Source: Flavobacterium filum DSM 17961
GTDB lineage: Bacteria > Bacteroidota > Bacteroidia > Flavobacteriales > Flavobacteriaceae
Reading direction: 5' to 3'
DNA: 64,000 nucleotides
NCBI RefSeq assembly: GCF_000425465.1
Contig: NZ_AUDM01000013.1
Coordinates: 62,001 to 126,000 of the forward strand
This document shows, piece by piece, positions 36,489 to 45,479 of the stretch. The translations under genes and the position numbers were made by a program. The stretch's first letter is position 1; each line of letters begins with the position of its first letter. The notes below the pieces were generated by a model. That model had not been told where the DNA came from, did not search any database, and saw only the letters and a program-made list of their open reading frames with translations.

Positions 36489-38660
36489 TTATTTCTTTGA
36501 TTCAACCCATTCTAAAGCATCAAGACTTACTTTTGAGGTAAATAAACCATAATTAACCGTGGCTTTATTTTTTTCAATGCTATCTAACGTACCAACCGCT
36601 TTTCCATCAATCATTCGCACTCGGTCGCCAATTTTCAAGACGATTTTTGGTTTTTCTGTTTCGGCTTTAATGGCTTTTAATTTTTTTTCTTTTTTATCTG
36701 TTCTGATTTCTTCAACTTTTTCTTGAACTTCTTTGAGAACTTCTTTCTGCTTTTTTACTTCAATCGATTGTTCTTTTGCTGAACTCTTTTTCCGTTTGGA
36801 ATTTTCAATTTCTACAATTTTTAAAAGTTCACCTATCAATACTTTTTTGTCTTTGTTTTGAAAATACTTTGATGATAAATCATCGATTTTCTGACCTAAA
36901 TAAATCAACCGTTGATTGGCGTCGTATAGTTCTTGATAACGCTCTAGTTTATCTTGAATTTTTGCATTAATCGTCTCCATTCGTTTGCTTTCTTCACGAG
37001 CTTTTGATTCTTCTTCTTTCAAATTCAACGAAGTTTTTTCTAACTTTGAACGTTCTTTTTGAAGCGTTGCAATAGTTTGGTCAAAACGAATTTTGCCTTT
37101 TTCAATTTTCTTTTTAGCTCTATTAATGAGTCCGTAGGGTATTCCGTTTTTCTGAGCCACTTCAAACGTAAATGAACTTCCGGCTTGACCTAAAACCAAT
37201 TTATACATGGGCTCTAATGATTTTTCATCAAAAAGCATGTTAGCATTGGAAGCAAATGGCAATTCGTTGGCAAGTATTTTTAAATTGGTATAATGAGTGG
37301 TAATGATTCCAAAAGCTTCACGATGATAAAATTCTTCTAAAAAAGTTTCTGCTAAAGCACCACCTAATTCAGGGTCGGAACCCGTTCCAAATTCATCAAT
37401 TAAAAATAAGGTTTTGGCATTGCACTTTTTCAAAAAATGATTCATGTTTTTGAGTCGGTAACTATACGTACTCAAATGATTTTCAATGGATTGATTGTCG
37501 CCAATATCCGTGAGTATTCGATCAAACAAAAAGGTTTCACTACGTTCATGTACCGGAATTAACATCCCCGATTGAAGCATCAATTGTAACAAACCAACCG
37601 TTTTTAATGAAATGGTTTTTCCACCTGCATTTGGTCCGGAAATCACAATAATTCGATTAGTATTATCCAATTCAATGGTCTGTGGATAAGTTGTTTCTCC
37701 TTTGTTTTTATTGTTCAAATATAAAATAGGATGGAAGGCATCCCTAAAAAACATTCTTTTTTCTTCCACAATAGTAGGAAGAATGGCATTAATTTTTAAG
37801 GCATATTTCGCTTTTGCAGCAATCACATCAATGTCGCTTAAAAATTCTTGATAGTCAATCAATAACTCTTTGAATGGTCGAATATCATTGGTGAGCTTTT
37901 TTAAGATGCGAACAATCTCCTCACGCTCCTCATATTCTAAATTACTCAATTCTCTCGAATAACGAAACGTAGCTTCAGGTTCAATGTAAGCGATACTACC
38001 GGTTTTGGAACTGCCCAAAATACTACCTTTCACTTTTTTGCGATACATCGCTAAAACCGCTAAAACACGTCGGTTTTCAACAAAACTCTCTTTGATTTCG
38101 TCCAAGTAACCAAGACTGTTATATTGGCTCATGGCCATCCCAAAACTTTGGTTCACTTTACCTCTCACCACACTAATATCACGGCGAATATTAATTAAAT
38201 CCGGCGAAGCATTGTCTTTAATTTCACCATATTTATCAATCACTTCATCTACTTTTTGAATGATAAATTTAGTAAATTCAATTGTAGAAGATTTTTGAAA
38301 TAAGGTGGGATAATAATCGTGAAATTTCTTCAAAAACAGCAACATTGTGTTGACCGTTTCAGACAAATTGGCAATTTTTCTAAAACTACCTACTTCTAAG
38401 AAACTGTTTTCAATTCCGATGAATTTGATTTCATGAGCAATACTGTCAAAACCGTGATTAGGCAATGCATTATTATTGGAAAAAGAAGATAAATACTCGG
38501 ATGTTTGTTGCAATCCATCCATCAACACATTTTTATCTTTATAAGGTGTAATGGATAATGCTTTTTCTTTTCCCAGTTCGGTGTTACAACGGTCAGAAAC
38601 CGTTTGTAATATGGTGGCAAATTCTAAATCCTTCAGGGTTTTATCTGAAATAGAAATCAT
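36489..38660 (-). CDS. mutS2: MutS2 family ATPase lacking the Smr domain
   Basis: 723 residues from the ATG at 38660 (MISISDKTLKDLEF); another ATG at 38672 adds four residues. The MutS core and ATPase are clear: GPNAGGKTISLKTVGL near residue 341 and LFLIDEFGTGSDPELGGALAETF. A long charged coiled coil follows. The protein ends in a small KOW-like segment (LKIGDRVRMIDGKAVGTL), where Firmicutes MutS2 continues into an Smr nuclease domain. MutS2 limits recombination or rescues collided ribosomes; without Smr any nuclease role must differ. Confidence 0.88.
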   Translation of the reverse strand: MISISDKTLKDLEFATILQTVSDRCNTELGKEKALSITPYKDKNVLMDGLQQTSEYLSSFSNNNALPNHGFDSIAHEIKFIGIENSFLEVGSFRKIANLSETVNTMLLFLKKFHDYYPTLFQKSSTIEFTKFIIQKVDEVIDKYGEIKDNASPDLINIRRDISVVRGKVNQSFGMAMSQYNSLGYLDEIKESFVENRRVLAVLAMYRKKVKGSILGSSKTGSIAYIEPEATFRYSRELSNLEYEEREEIVRILKKLTNDIRPFKELLIDYQEFLSDIDVIAAKAKYALKINAILPTIVEEKRMFFRDAFHPILYLNNKNKGETTYPQTIELDNTNRIIVISGPNAGGKTISLKTVGLLQLMLQSGMLIPVHERSETFLFDRILTDIGDNQSIENHLSTYSYRLKNMNHFLKKCNAKTLFLIDEFGTGSDPELGGALAETFLEEFYHREAFGIITTHYTNLKILANELPFASNANMLFDEKSLEPMYKLVLGQAGSSFTFEVAQKNGIPYGLINRAKKKIEKGKIRFDQTIATLQKERSKLEKTSLNLKEEESKAREESKRMETINAKIQDKLERYQELYDANQRLIYLGQKIDDLSSKYFQNKDKKVLIGELLKIVEIENSKRKKSSAKEQSIEVKKQKEVLKEVQEKVEEIRTDKKEKKLKAIKAETEKPKIVLKIGDRVRMIDGKAVGTLDSIEKNKATVNYGLFTSKVSLDALEWVESKK

Positions 38661-38745
38661 GTAGTGTAGCAATTTTACGCAAATTTACGCATTATTTTGA
38701 TTGTTTCCCTTTTTATGAAAAGTATATGAATTGTTTAGGATTATG

Positions 38746-38753
38746 TACATTTG
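38746..38753 (+). promoter_or_regulatory. -7 box for ung
   Basis: TACATTTG, an exact TAnnTTTG, lies 16 nt before the ung ATG at 38770. Any start upstream of it would be untranscribed, which supports the shorter start. Confidence 0.5.
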
Positions 38754-38769
38754 TAGTATAGACTATTGT

Positions 38770-39435
38770 ATGGAAAAATTCATCCCAACTGATTGGTATT
38801 CTTTTTTGGAGTCGACTTTACAGCAAACCTATTTTCAAAATTTATCAGATTTTGTAGAGAAGGAATATGTGTCATTTCGCTGTTATCCTCCTAAAGAAAT
38901 GATTTTTTCAGCTTTTAAGTATTTTCCACCTTCTGAAACGAAAGTGGTTATCATTGGTCAAGATCCTTATCACGGTCACGGACAAGCCAATGGGTTGTGT
39001 TTTTCAGTGAATGACGGTATGGCTTTCCCTCCATCTTTACAAAACATTTTCAAAGAATTAGAACGCGATTTAGACATTCCAATTGCGATTTCCGGAAATT
39101 TAGAACGTTGGGCTGAACAGGGTGTTTTGCTATTAAATGCCACATTAACCGTTAGAGAAAATCTTGCCGGAAGCCATCAAGGGAAAGGATGGGAAACTTT
39201 TACAAATTATGTTATTAAGGAATTATCCAATCAAAATGAACAATTAATATTTATTTTATGGGGAAATTATGCTCAACAAAAAACAAAGTTTATTGATGAA
39301 AAAAAGCATATTATTCTGAAAAGTGGTCACCCATCACCGTTAAGTGCAAATAGGGGATTATGGTTTGGAAATGGTCATTTTGGTAAAGTAAATGAGTTGT
39401 TAAGGAAGCAAAGTAAAACCACAATTGATTGGTAA
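38770..39435 (+). CDS. ung: Uracil-DNA glycosylase
   Basis: 221 residues from the ATG at 38770 (MEKFIPTDWYSFLES). Earlier in-frame ATGs overlap the promoter. Family 1 UDG motifs are complete: GQDPYHGHGQANGLCFSV with the catalytic Asp, LLLNATLTV, and HPSPLS with the catalytic His. It removes uracil from DNA at the start of base excision repair. The gene is divergent from mutS2. Confidence 0.95.
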   Translation: MEKFIPTDWYSFLESTLQQTYFQNLSDFVEKEYVSFRCYPPKEMIFSAFKYFPPSETKVVIIGQDPYHGHGQANGLCFSVNDGMAFPPSLQNIFKELERDLDIPIAISGNLERWAEQGVLLLNATLTVRENLAGSHQGKGWETFTNYVIKELSNQNEQLIFILWGNYAQQKTKFIDEKKHIILKSGHPSPLSANRGLWFGNGHFGKVNELLRKQSKTTIDW

Positions 39436-39439
39436 AAAA

Positions 39440-39465
39440 AAGACTTGTGCATAAACACAAGTCTT
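39440..39465. terminator. Bidirectional terminator between ung and fumC
   Basis: AAGACTTGTG-CATAAA-CACAAGTCTT, a 10-bp perfect stem with a preceding A run that is a T run for the minus strand. Confidence 0.8.
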
Positions 39466-39486
39466 AAAATTTTGAAAAAATAAAGT

Positions 39487-40884
39487 TTATTTCAAACTTC
39501 CCACCATATCTTCCGGCTTCACCCAAGCATCAAAATCTTCCGGGGTAACATATCCTAATCGAACAGCTTCTTCTTTTAAAGTTGTCCCGTTTTTATGAGC
39601 TGTTTGAGCAATCTCAGCCGCTTTATAATATCCAATTTTAGTGTTTAGAGCCGTTACTAACATCAATGAATTATCAACCAATTCCTTGATTCTTCCATAA
39701 TTTGGTTCGATTCCTTGTGCACAATGTTCGTCAAACGAAACACAAGCATCACCAATTAATATAGCGGATTGCAAGAAATTTGCAGCCATCACCGGTTTGA
39801 ACACATTTAATTCATAATGACCTTGCGTACCACCAACTGTGATTGCTACATCATTACCCATTACTTGAGCACAAACCATCGTTAAGGCTTCACATTGCGT
39901 TGGATTTACTTTTCCTGGCATAATAGAAGAACCAGGTTCATTTTCAGGAATCAAAATTTCACCAATTCCGGAACGTGGTCCTGAGGCCATCATTCGGATA
40001 TCGTTAGCAATTTTGTTTAATGAAACGGCTAGCATTTTTAAAGCTCCGTGAGTTTCAACAATAGCATCATGAGCGGCTAACGCTTCAAATTTATTTTCAG
40101 CGGTTACAAAAGGTAATCCGGTGAACTCAGCTATGTAGTTGGCTACTGTTACATCGTAACCGTTAGGGGTGTTTAAACCGGTTCCAACCGCTGTTCCTCC
40201 TAAAGCTAATTCTGATAAATGAGCTAATGAATTGTTCAACGCTTTTAAACCATGATCCAATTGCGAAACATATCCAGAAAATTCCTGACCTAGGGTTAGG
40301 GGAGTGGCATCCATCAAGTGAGTACGTCCAATTTTTACCACATTCATATACGCATCAGATTTTGCTTTGAATGTATTACGTAATTGCGTAACACCCGGAA
40401 TTGTTTTCTCAATAACCGCTTTGTAACAAGCAATATGCATTCCGGTAGGGAAGGTATCATTGGAAGATTGTGATTTATTTACATCATCATTTGCTTTTAC
40501 AAGTTGCTCACCTTCGCCAATGTTGAATCCGGCTAACACTTGTGATCTGTTGGCAATTACTTCGTTCACATTCATGTTACTTTGTGTGCCCGAACCCGTT
40601 TGCCAAATCACTAACGGAAATTGATCATCTAATTTTCCGGCTAAGATTTCGTCGCAAACAGTTGCTATTGCATCTCTTTTTTCAATCGATAAAACGCCTA
40701 AATGATGATTGGCATAAGCCGCTGCTTTTTTTAAGTAAGCAAAGCCTTCAATAATTTCTTTTGGCATAGAGGCGGATGGCCCAATTTTAAAATTGTTGCG
40801 AGAACGCTCTGTTTGTGCTCCCCAATATTTATCGGCGGGTACTTTTACTTCGCCCATGGTGTCTTTTTCAATACGATAATTCAT
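39487..40884 (-). CDS. fumC: Class II fumarate hydratase
   Basis: 465 residues, the usual FumC length. The superfamily signature [15 protein letters not shown] is present, with [16 protein letters not shown] and [17 protein letters not shown]. It interconverts fumarate and malate in the citric acid cycle without an iron-sulfur cluster. It is a single gene with a repeat-rich 450-nt region upstream. Confidence 0.95.
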   Translation of the reverse strand: MNYRIEKDTMGEVKVPADKYWGAQTERSRNNFKIGPSASMPKEIIEGFAYLKKAAAYANHHLGVLSIEKRDAIATVCDEILAGKLDDQFPLVIWQTGSGTQSNMNVNEVIANRSQVLAGFNIGEGEQLVKANDDVNKSQSSNDTFPTGMHIACYKAVIEKTIPGVTQLRNTFKAKSDAYMNVVKIGRTHLMDATPLTLGQEFSGYVSQLDHGLKALNNSLAHLSELALGGTAVGTGLNTPNGYDVTVANYIAEFTGLPFVTAENKFEALAAHDAIVETHGALKMLAVSLNKIANDIRMMASGPRSGIGEILIPENEPGSSIMPGKVNPTQCEALTMVCAQVMGNDVAITVGGTQGHYELNVFKPVMAANFLQSAILIGDACVSFDEHCAQGIEPNYGRIKELVDNSLMLVTALNTKIGYYKAAEIAQTAHKNGTTLKEEAVRLGYVTPEDFDAWVKPEDMVGSLK

Positions 40885-41001
40885 GGTTATGTATATTTAT
40901 AATTTAATTTGTTTTTTATTGAACACAGATTTTTACAACTTTAAAATCTGTAAATATTATATGTTATTTTTTAAACCCGTAACTAAAAAATGGAACACGG
41001 A

Positions 41002-41019
41002 TTCCGATAGCTATCGGAA
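41002..41019. repeat. 18-bp perfect palindrome
   Basis: TTCCGATAGCTATCGGAA is fully self-complementary. From memory, cores of this type (CCGATAGCTATCGG) recur in Bacteroidetes intergenic DNA, so it is probably an interspersed element and not a gene-specific operator. Confidence 0.75.
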
Positions 41020-41120
41020 CGGATTTTGACAGCTTCGTTGTAATGGATTTTCACGGATTTGTATCATATTCTTCATCATTCATTACCAATTCTTTATCCA
41101 CAATCATGGAAACCGTTTAC

Positions 41121-41230
41121 GGATAACCAATAACCAACAACTGATAACCGATAACCGACAACCGACAACCGACAACCGACAAGCAATAACCGACAACCGA
41201 CAACCGACAACCGACAACCAATAACCGACC
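41121..41230. repeat. Heptanucleotide tandem repeat array
   Basis: About fifteen units of AACCGAC and variants (AACCAAT, AACCGAT, AAGCAAT) with 7-nt periodicity. The central part is nearly perfect. Unit variation at the edges suggests slippage growth. No unique spacers exist, so this is not CRISPR. Confidence 0.85.
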
Positions 41231-41279
41231 ACAAATTTACTTATTAACATTCCTATTTTAAAATATTTTTGAATTTATC

Positions 41280-41310
41280 TTGATAAAATGATATAGTTAA
41301 ATTACATTTG
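41280..41310 (+). promoter_or_regulatory. Bacteroidetes promoter for the 55-residue membrane protein
   Basis: TTG at 41280-41282, a 20-nt spacer and TACATTTG at 41303-41310, an exact TAnnTTTG. The ATG is at 41339. This promoter supports the plus-strand gene over an overlapping minus-strand frame. Confidence 0.65.
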
Positions 41311-41338
41311 TAATTGAATTCGATAAATTCCGGAAAAC

Positions 41339-41506
41339 ATGTTTGAATTTCAACAGTATTTAGGCTTTTTACTTTTCTTAACCATTTTAACCATTGGTTT
41401 TTGGTTAATGATTTTCTTGGTTGGTTTTGTTCACTATTGGTTGGGCGGAGCAATCATGGAATTAATCAAAGAGAGAAAGGCTAAAAAAGAAGAACAAATC
41501 TCTTAA
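41339..41506 (+). CDS. 55-residue small membrane protein
   Basis: From the ATG at 41339, 55 codons end at the TAA at 41504-41506. After MFEFQQYLG come two closely spaced hydrophobic segments (FLLFLTILTIGFWLMIFLVG and VHYWLGGAIM) and a charged tail (ELIKERKAKKEEQ). A matched promoter lies upstream and a strong terminator follows, so this is a complete transcription unit. A 66-codon frame on the opposite strand (41253-41453) lacks such signals. Function is unknown. Confidence 0.7.
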   Translation: MFEFQQYLGFLLFLTILTIGFWLMIFLVGFVHYWLGGAIMELIKERKAKKEEQIS

Positions 41507-41524
41507 CCATATTGATTTGTAAAA

Positions 41525-41550
41525 AAAAGGGATGCGATTGCATCCCTTTT
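41525..41550. terminator. Bidirectional terminator
   Basis: AAAAGGGATGC-GATT-GCATCCCTTTT with long flanking A and T runs, between convergent genes. Confidence 0.9.
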
Positions 41551-41551
41551 T

Positions 41552-44005
41552 TTATGGTCTTCCCATAAACTCACCATCATCTCCATTTTCTCTTCTTTGA
41601 TTTTTCTCTCTTTCGTTTTTCTGCTTATTGAAACGATAAGTAAAGGTAAGATTGATTTGTCTTACTCGCCATTGCATTTCACTATAGGATTGTACTTGAG
41701 GTAAATTCACTTCAGAAATTCTTTTTCTGGAATTAAACACATCACTTACGTTTAACGCTATTGTTCCTTTATCTTTTAAAATATCTTTGCTAAAGGCCAA
41801 GTTGGCACTTAAAACACCTAAACTTCTTCCTTGAGCGTTGTTTTGTGGAGCATTGTAGGTGGCATTGGTTTGCCAATCGATTTTGTAAGGCAACGTGATT
41901 TTAGAATTGATTCTAGCAAACCAACTCGTTGCTACATTATCCAAATCAATAACTACATCATTACCTAAGAAGTTAGTATAGTTATATTCGCCTTGGGTTT
42001 CATTTCTAAAGAAATTAAAATTACCGTTCAATCGCCACCATTTATATGGAGAGTAATTCAAGGTGAATTCAAAACCCATTCTATATTCGGTCGCTAAGTT
42101 AATTGGACCGCTCAAAATTTGTGGAACGCCGTCAATTATTACTCCGGATTCTCTTCTTATAAATTGAAATACATCTTCCGTTTTGTTAACGTAAGCAGAC
42201 GTATTAAATGTTAATTTATCCCATCTTTTCAAATACCCCAAATCAATGGCATGTGTTAAAGCAGGATCCAAATCCGGATTTCCTCTAAAAATATTGATAT
42301 TACTGGATAAATTAGCTGTTGGATTTAAAAATCTTCCTCTCGGACGTTGAATTCTTCTGCTGTAACTTAAAGTAACATTGCTTTTGTCTGATATTTCATA
42401 AGCAAAAAAGGCACTTGGAAAAAAGTTGTTGTACTTTTTAGTATTAAAATTATCATCCGAAATAACATTTACACCAATATTAGAATCTTCCCAACGCAAT
42501 CCAAATAAATAAGAAAATTTATTAATCTTAGAACCAAATTGAGTGTATAAAGCATTTACATATTCCTTGTATTCAAATAGATTTGAAAATAAAGGGTCAA
42601 TTTCAAATTGATTGTTCGTTTCGTTAAATGTTTCTACTTGAAAATCAGTAAGAATTTTGGTAAAATCTCCACGGTATCCGGCTTCAAAACGACTATTTTT
42701 TCCCAATGGTAATACATAGTCGGTTTGAATTAAGTTTCGAGTTTGTCTTTGAGCATTAAATGTAGTCTGATCAATGTCATCTTCAATCAATGCATCTTCG
42801 TTATCTTTATTGGTTGATGCAGAAAAATCAACGGTTAGTTTGTGCCCGTCTTTTTGGAAGTTTTTTACATAATTAGAAGAAAACTCAATATTTTCCCCAT
42901 TGCTGATTTGGTTATTAAAACGTCTTCTTGTACCCGTTGGATTTCTATCAGCATCAAAGTTAAAGAAAAGTACTTCATCCGGATTTGAACCATTGTCATT
43001 GCGATAAGAAAAGGTATTTGTCCATGAGGATGATTTATCTAAAATCCATTCCGCACCAAAACTTCCGTTAAAAGCATCTCTGATACGATTATTTTCTCGT
43101 CGCTCGTTTTGATAACGAATAATTTCTCCTGTTTCAGGATTTAAAATTTTTGAATCGGTTTTTGAATTTCCTGGACTATTACGATCACTCCAACCCAAAG
43201 TAGAAAATAAATTGAATTGCTCAGATTTATAATTAATATTTCCCGTTAAACCATAATTTCTTGGGTCCCCAACAGTACCTGTAATTACACCATTAAAGCC
43301 TTGATTCTTACCTTTTTTCAAAATGATATTGATAATTCCACCTCCACCTTCTGCATCATAACGAGCCGATGGATTGGTAATCACTTCTACTTTATCAATA
43401 GCATCAGCCGGAATTAAACGCAAAGCATCAGTTACATTAATCGCATTTGATGGACGACCGTCAATCAAAATGCGTACGTTTTCATTTCCACGTAAACTTA
43501 CATTTCCTTCTACATCAACAGATACTGAAGGAACGTTATCCAACACATCACTTACGGTTCCACCTTTCACCATCATGTCTTGACCAACGTTATAAACGCG
43601 TTTGTCAAGCTTAATTTCAACAGTTGAACGTTCTGCTCTTAACTCTACACCATCCAATTGTGTAGATTCGTCTTCTAACGTAATAGTACCAAAATTTGTA
43701 TCTGCTTGTAAAGCACGTCCTTTATATTCAATCGTTTTGAAGGATATAAATTCAAATCGAACGTTATAATTTCCAGCAAACGTCTCAATGCTGAATTCAC
43801 CCTTGCTATCTGTAATTCCTCCGGTTACCATTTCAGGATTTCTAACACTTTGCAATACAATAGTGGCATACTCTAACGGTTGAGAAGTAGATTTGTCAAT
43901 TACTTTTCCTGAAACTTTAATTTTTTTAGGTTCAGGACGTTGAGCTAAAGCATCAATTGAGAGTGTTAAAAATAAGATAAGTAATAAGTTGATTGATTTT
44001 TTCAT
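41552..44005 (-). CDS. TonB-dependent-receptor-like outer-membrane beta-barrel protein
   Basis: 817 residues. After a signal peptide (ending IDALAQ) comes a carboxypeptidase-regulatory-like domain (KVSGKVIDKSTSQPLEYATI) at about 28-115. A plug domain (about 135-235, VSDVLDNVPSVSVDVEGN and ARYDAEGGGGIINIILKKG) and a large beta barrel follow. No SusD partner is adjacent, so this is the stand-alone barrel type common in flavobacteria, not a SusCD pair. The substrate is unknown. The Arg/Asn/Glu-rich tail (KQKNEREKNQRRENGDDG) is unusual after the last strand. Confidence 0.88.
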   Translation of the reverse strand: MKKSINLLLILFLTLSIDALAQRPEPKKIKVSGKVIDKSTSQPLEYATIVLQSVRNPEMVTGGITDSKGEFSIETFAGNYNVRFEFISFKTIEYKGRALQADTNFGTITLEDESTQLDGVELRAERSTVEIKLDKRVYNVGQDMMVKGGTVSDVLDNVPSVSVDVEGNVSLRGNENVRILIDGRPSNAINVTDALRLIPADAIDKVEVITNPSARYDAEGGGGIINIILKKGKNQGFNGVITGTVGDPRNYGLTGNINYKSEQFNLFSTLGWSDRNSPGNSKTDSKILNPETGEIIRYQNERRENNRIRDAFNGSFGAEWILDKSSSWTNTFSYRNDNGSNPDEVLFFNFDADRNPTGTRRRFNNQISNGENIEFSSNYVKNFQKDGHKLTVDFSASTNKDNEDALIEDDIDQTTFNAQRQTRNLIQTDYVLPLGKNSRFEAGYRGDFTKILTDFQVETFNETNNQFEIDPLFSNLFEYKEYVNALYTQFGSKINKFSYLFGLRWEDSNIGVNVISDDNFNTKKYNNFFPSAFFAYEISDKSNVTLSYSRRIQRPRGRFLNPTANLSSNINIFRGNPDLDPALTHAIDLGYLKRWDKLTFNTSAYVNKTEDVFQFIRRESGVIIDGVPQILSGPINLATEYRMGFEFTLNYSPYKWWRLNGNFNFFRNETQGEYNYTNFLGNDVVIDLDNVATSWFARINSKITLPYKIDWQTNATYNAPQNNAQGRSLGVLSANLAFSKDILKDKGTIALNVSDVFNSRKRISEVNLPQVQSYSEMQWRVRQINLTFTYRFNKQKNEREKNQRRENGDDGEFMGRP

Positions 44006-44097
44006 AGATTTATTTTAATGTAAAATAAGATTGCAAAAATAGACGTAGGTTTAATCTTAAAATCACAAACCTTTGTTAAAAGATGAATGGAATTATT

Positions 44098-44439
44098 CTA
44101 AATAATATCAATAATTTGTTGTGGAGGTCGACCTATAATTGCTTTATTATCGGTAACTACAATAGGTCGTTCCATTAAAATAGGATGGGCTGCTATCGCT
44201 TTTAAAATTTCATTATCAGATAGGTTTTGATTTTTATATTGCTCGATCCAAAGTTTTTCTTTCTGTCGAACGATTTGAATGGGGCGAATGTTCAGTTTCT
44301 GGATTAATTCATTTAATTCTTCTTCATTTAAAGGATGTTCCAAATATTTAATCACTTCAAAATCTTTTCCGGATGCTTCCAAAAGTGCAATTCCATCTCT
44401 TGATTTTCCACATCGCGAATTATGTAATATTCGAATCAT
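44098..44439 (-). CDS. Arsenate reductase (ArsC) family protein
   Basis: 113 residues of the thioredoxin-fold ArsC/Spx superfamily. The catalytic Cys10 is in HNSRCGKSR and the ERPIVV loop is present. The glutaredoxin-dependent type reduces arsenate, but many chromosomal members such as YffB have no arsenic role, and no ars genes are near. It is divergent from the CPBP protease gene. Confidence 0.85.
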   Translation of the reverse strand: MIRILHNSRCGKSRDGIALLEASGKDFEVIKYLEHPLNEEELNELIQKLNIRPIQIVRQKEKLWIEQYKNQNLSDNEILKAIAAHPILMERPIVVTDNKAIIGRPPQQIIDII

Positions 44440-44519
44440 TAGCTTTTTTTTGGCAAAGTAAAATCATTGAAACGCATTTTTAGTTAAAAAAAATGTAACT
44501 TATTCTTAAAGAATTAACT

Positions 44520-44527
44520 TATATTTG
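44520..44527 (+). promoter_or_regulatory. -7 box for the CPBP protease / menE pair
   Basis: TATATTTG matches TAnnTTTG, 19 nt before the ATG. No clear TTG is found at the expected distance. Confidence 0.4.
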
Positions 44528-44546
44528 AAAATAAAAAATCGTTTGT

Positions 44547-45479
44547 ATGTATATAGAACAAGTTAACAACAAAAAATTTAATATAATTCTCTATTTGCCT
44601 ATTCCTTTGGTATTCTTGGGGTTAGTTCTCGTAAACTTTATTACAACCTCAGATGTTAATACTGAAGAACTGCTACAAATGATTATAGATAAGTTTGGCA
44701 CCAATCTTACTTTTGCCCTTATGGTAGGTCAATTGGCATTTTGTTGCCTTGTTTTATTATTGTGGGTCAAATTTATTCACGGTCAAAGCATTACCAGCTT
44801 AACCACTTCAAGAGAAAAAATTGATTGGAAACGCGTGTTTTTCTCTTTTTCTGTTTGGGGAGGCTTTACTGCAATCACAACCCTTATTCTGTATTGGTTG
44901 TCACCTGAGAATTTTGTCATCAATTTTGATCCTATCAAATTTTTTCCTTTTTTACTATTAGCATTATTGCTCATTCCTTTGCAAACCAGTTTTGAAGAAT
45001 ATTTTTTTAGAGCGTATTTAATGCAAGGTATTGGAGTAGTTACTAAAAGTAGATTAATTCCTTTACTTATAACATCAATTACATTCGGATTAATGCACAT
45101 TGCCAATCCGGAAGTAGGTAAGCTAGGAATGATCATTATGGTCTATTATATAGGAACCGGTTTCTTTTTAGGCATTATGACGTTAATGGATGAAGGTTTA
45201 GAATTGGCGTTGGGTTTTCATGCGGCCAACAACTTAATCGGAGCACTATTAGTAACGGCAGATTGGACCGCTTTTCAAACACATTCTATCTTAAAAGATG
45301 TATCTGAACCATCCGCAGGGTTTGATGTTTTGTTTCCGGTTTTGGTCATTTTTCCGATTCTTTTGTTTATTTTTGGTAAGAAATACAAATGGACAAACTG
45401 GAAAGATAAACTAACCGGAAAAGTCCATGAATATTTACCGCAAAATGATCAAATTAATACTATAGGAGCAAATGATTGA
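44547..45479 (+). CDS. CPBP family intramembrane glutamic endopeptidase
   Basis: 310 residues with about eight transmembrane helices. The Abi/CAAX-protease motifs are present: EEYFFRAYLMQG, ITFGLMHIANP and FHAANNLIGALL, giving the catalytic Glu-Glu and His residues in the membrane. Its substrate is unknown. Its last 8 nt overlap the menE start, so the two are co-translated. Confidence 0.88.
   Translation: MYIEQVNNKKFNIILYLPIPLVFLGLVLVNFITTSDVNTEELLQMIIDKFGTNLTFALMVGQLAFCCLVLLLWVKFIHGQSITSLTTSREKIDWKRVFFSFSVWGGFTAITTLILYWLSPENFVINFDPIKFFPFLLLALLLIPLQTSFEEYFFRAYLMQGIGVVTKSRLIPLLITSITFGLMHIANPEVGKLGMIIMVYYIGTGFFLGIMTLMDEGLELALGFHAANNLIGALLVTADWTAFQTHSILKDVSEPSAGFDVLFPVLVIFPILLFIFGKKYKWTNWKDKLTGKVHEYLPQNDQINTIGAND

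Larger units (their letters stand above)
40885..41338. other. Intergenic region with interspersed-repeat remnants
   Basis: 454 nt without a gene between fumC and a small membrane-protein gene. It holds stretches of the 'acacggattt' kind at about 40985-41060, an 18-bp palindrome at 41002-41019, a heptanucleotide tandem array at 41121-41230 and a promoter at 41280-41310. I see no tRNA or structured RNA. Confidence 0.6.

Noticed and set aside
41117..41230. Possible CRISPR array
   Set aside because: The repeats are contiguous 7-nt units with no unique spacers, and no cas genes are present.
41253..41453. 66-codon frame on the minus strand
   Set aside because: It lies opposite a better-supported 55-codon membrane protein with promoter and terminator, and its product looks non-natural.
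41552..44005. SusC/SusD polysaccharide utilisation locus
   Set aside because: No SusD homologue or glycoside hydrolase is adjacent to either outer-membrane barrel.
44098..44439. Arsenic resistance operon
   Set aside because: Only a lone ArsC-like gene is present, without ArsB, ArsR or transporter genes.
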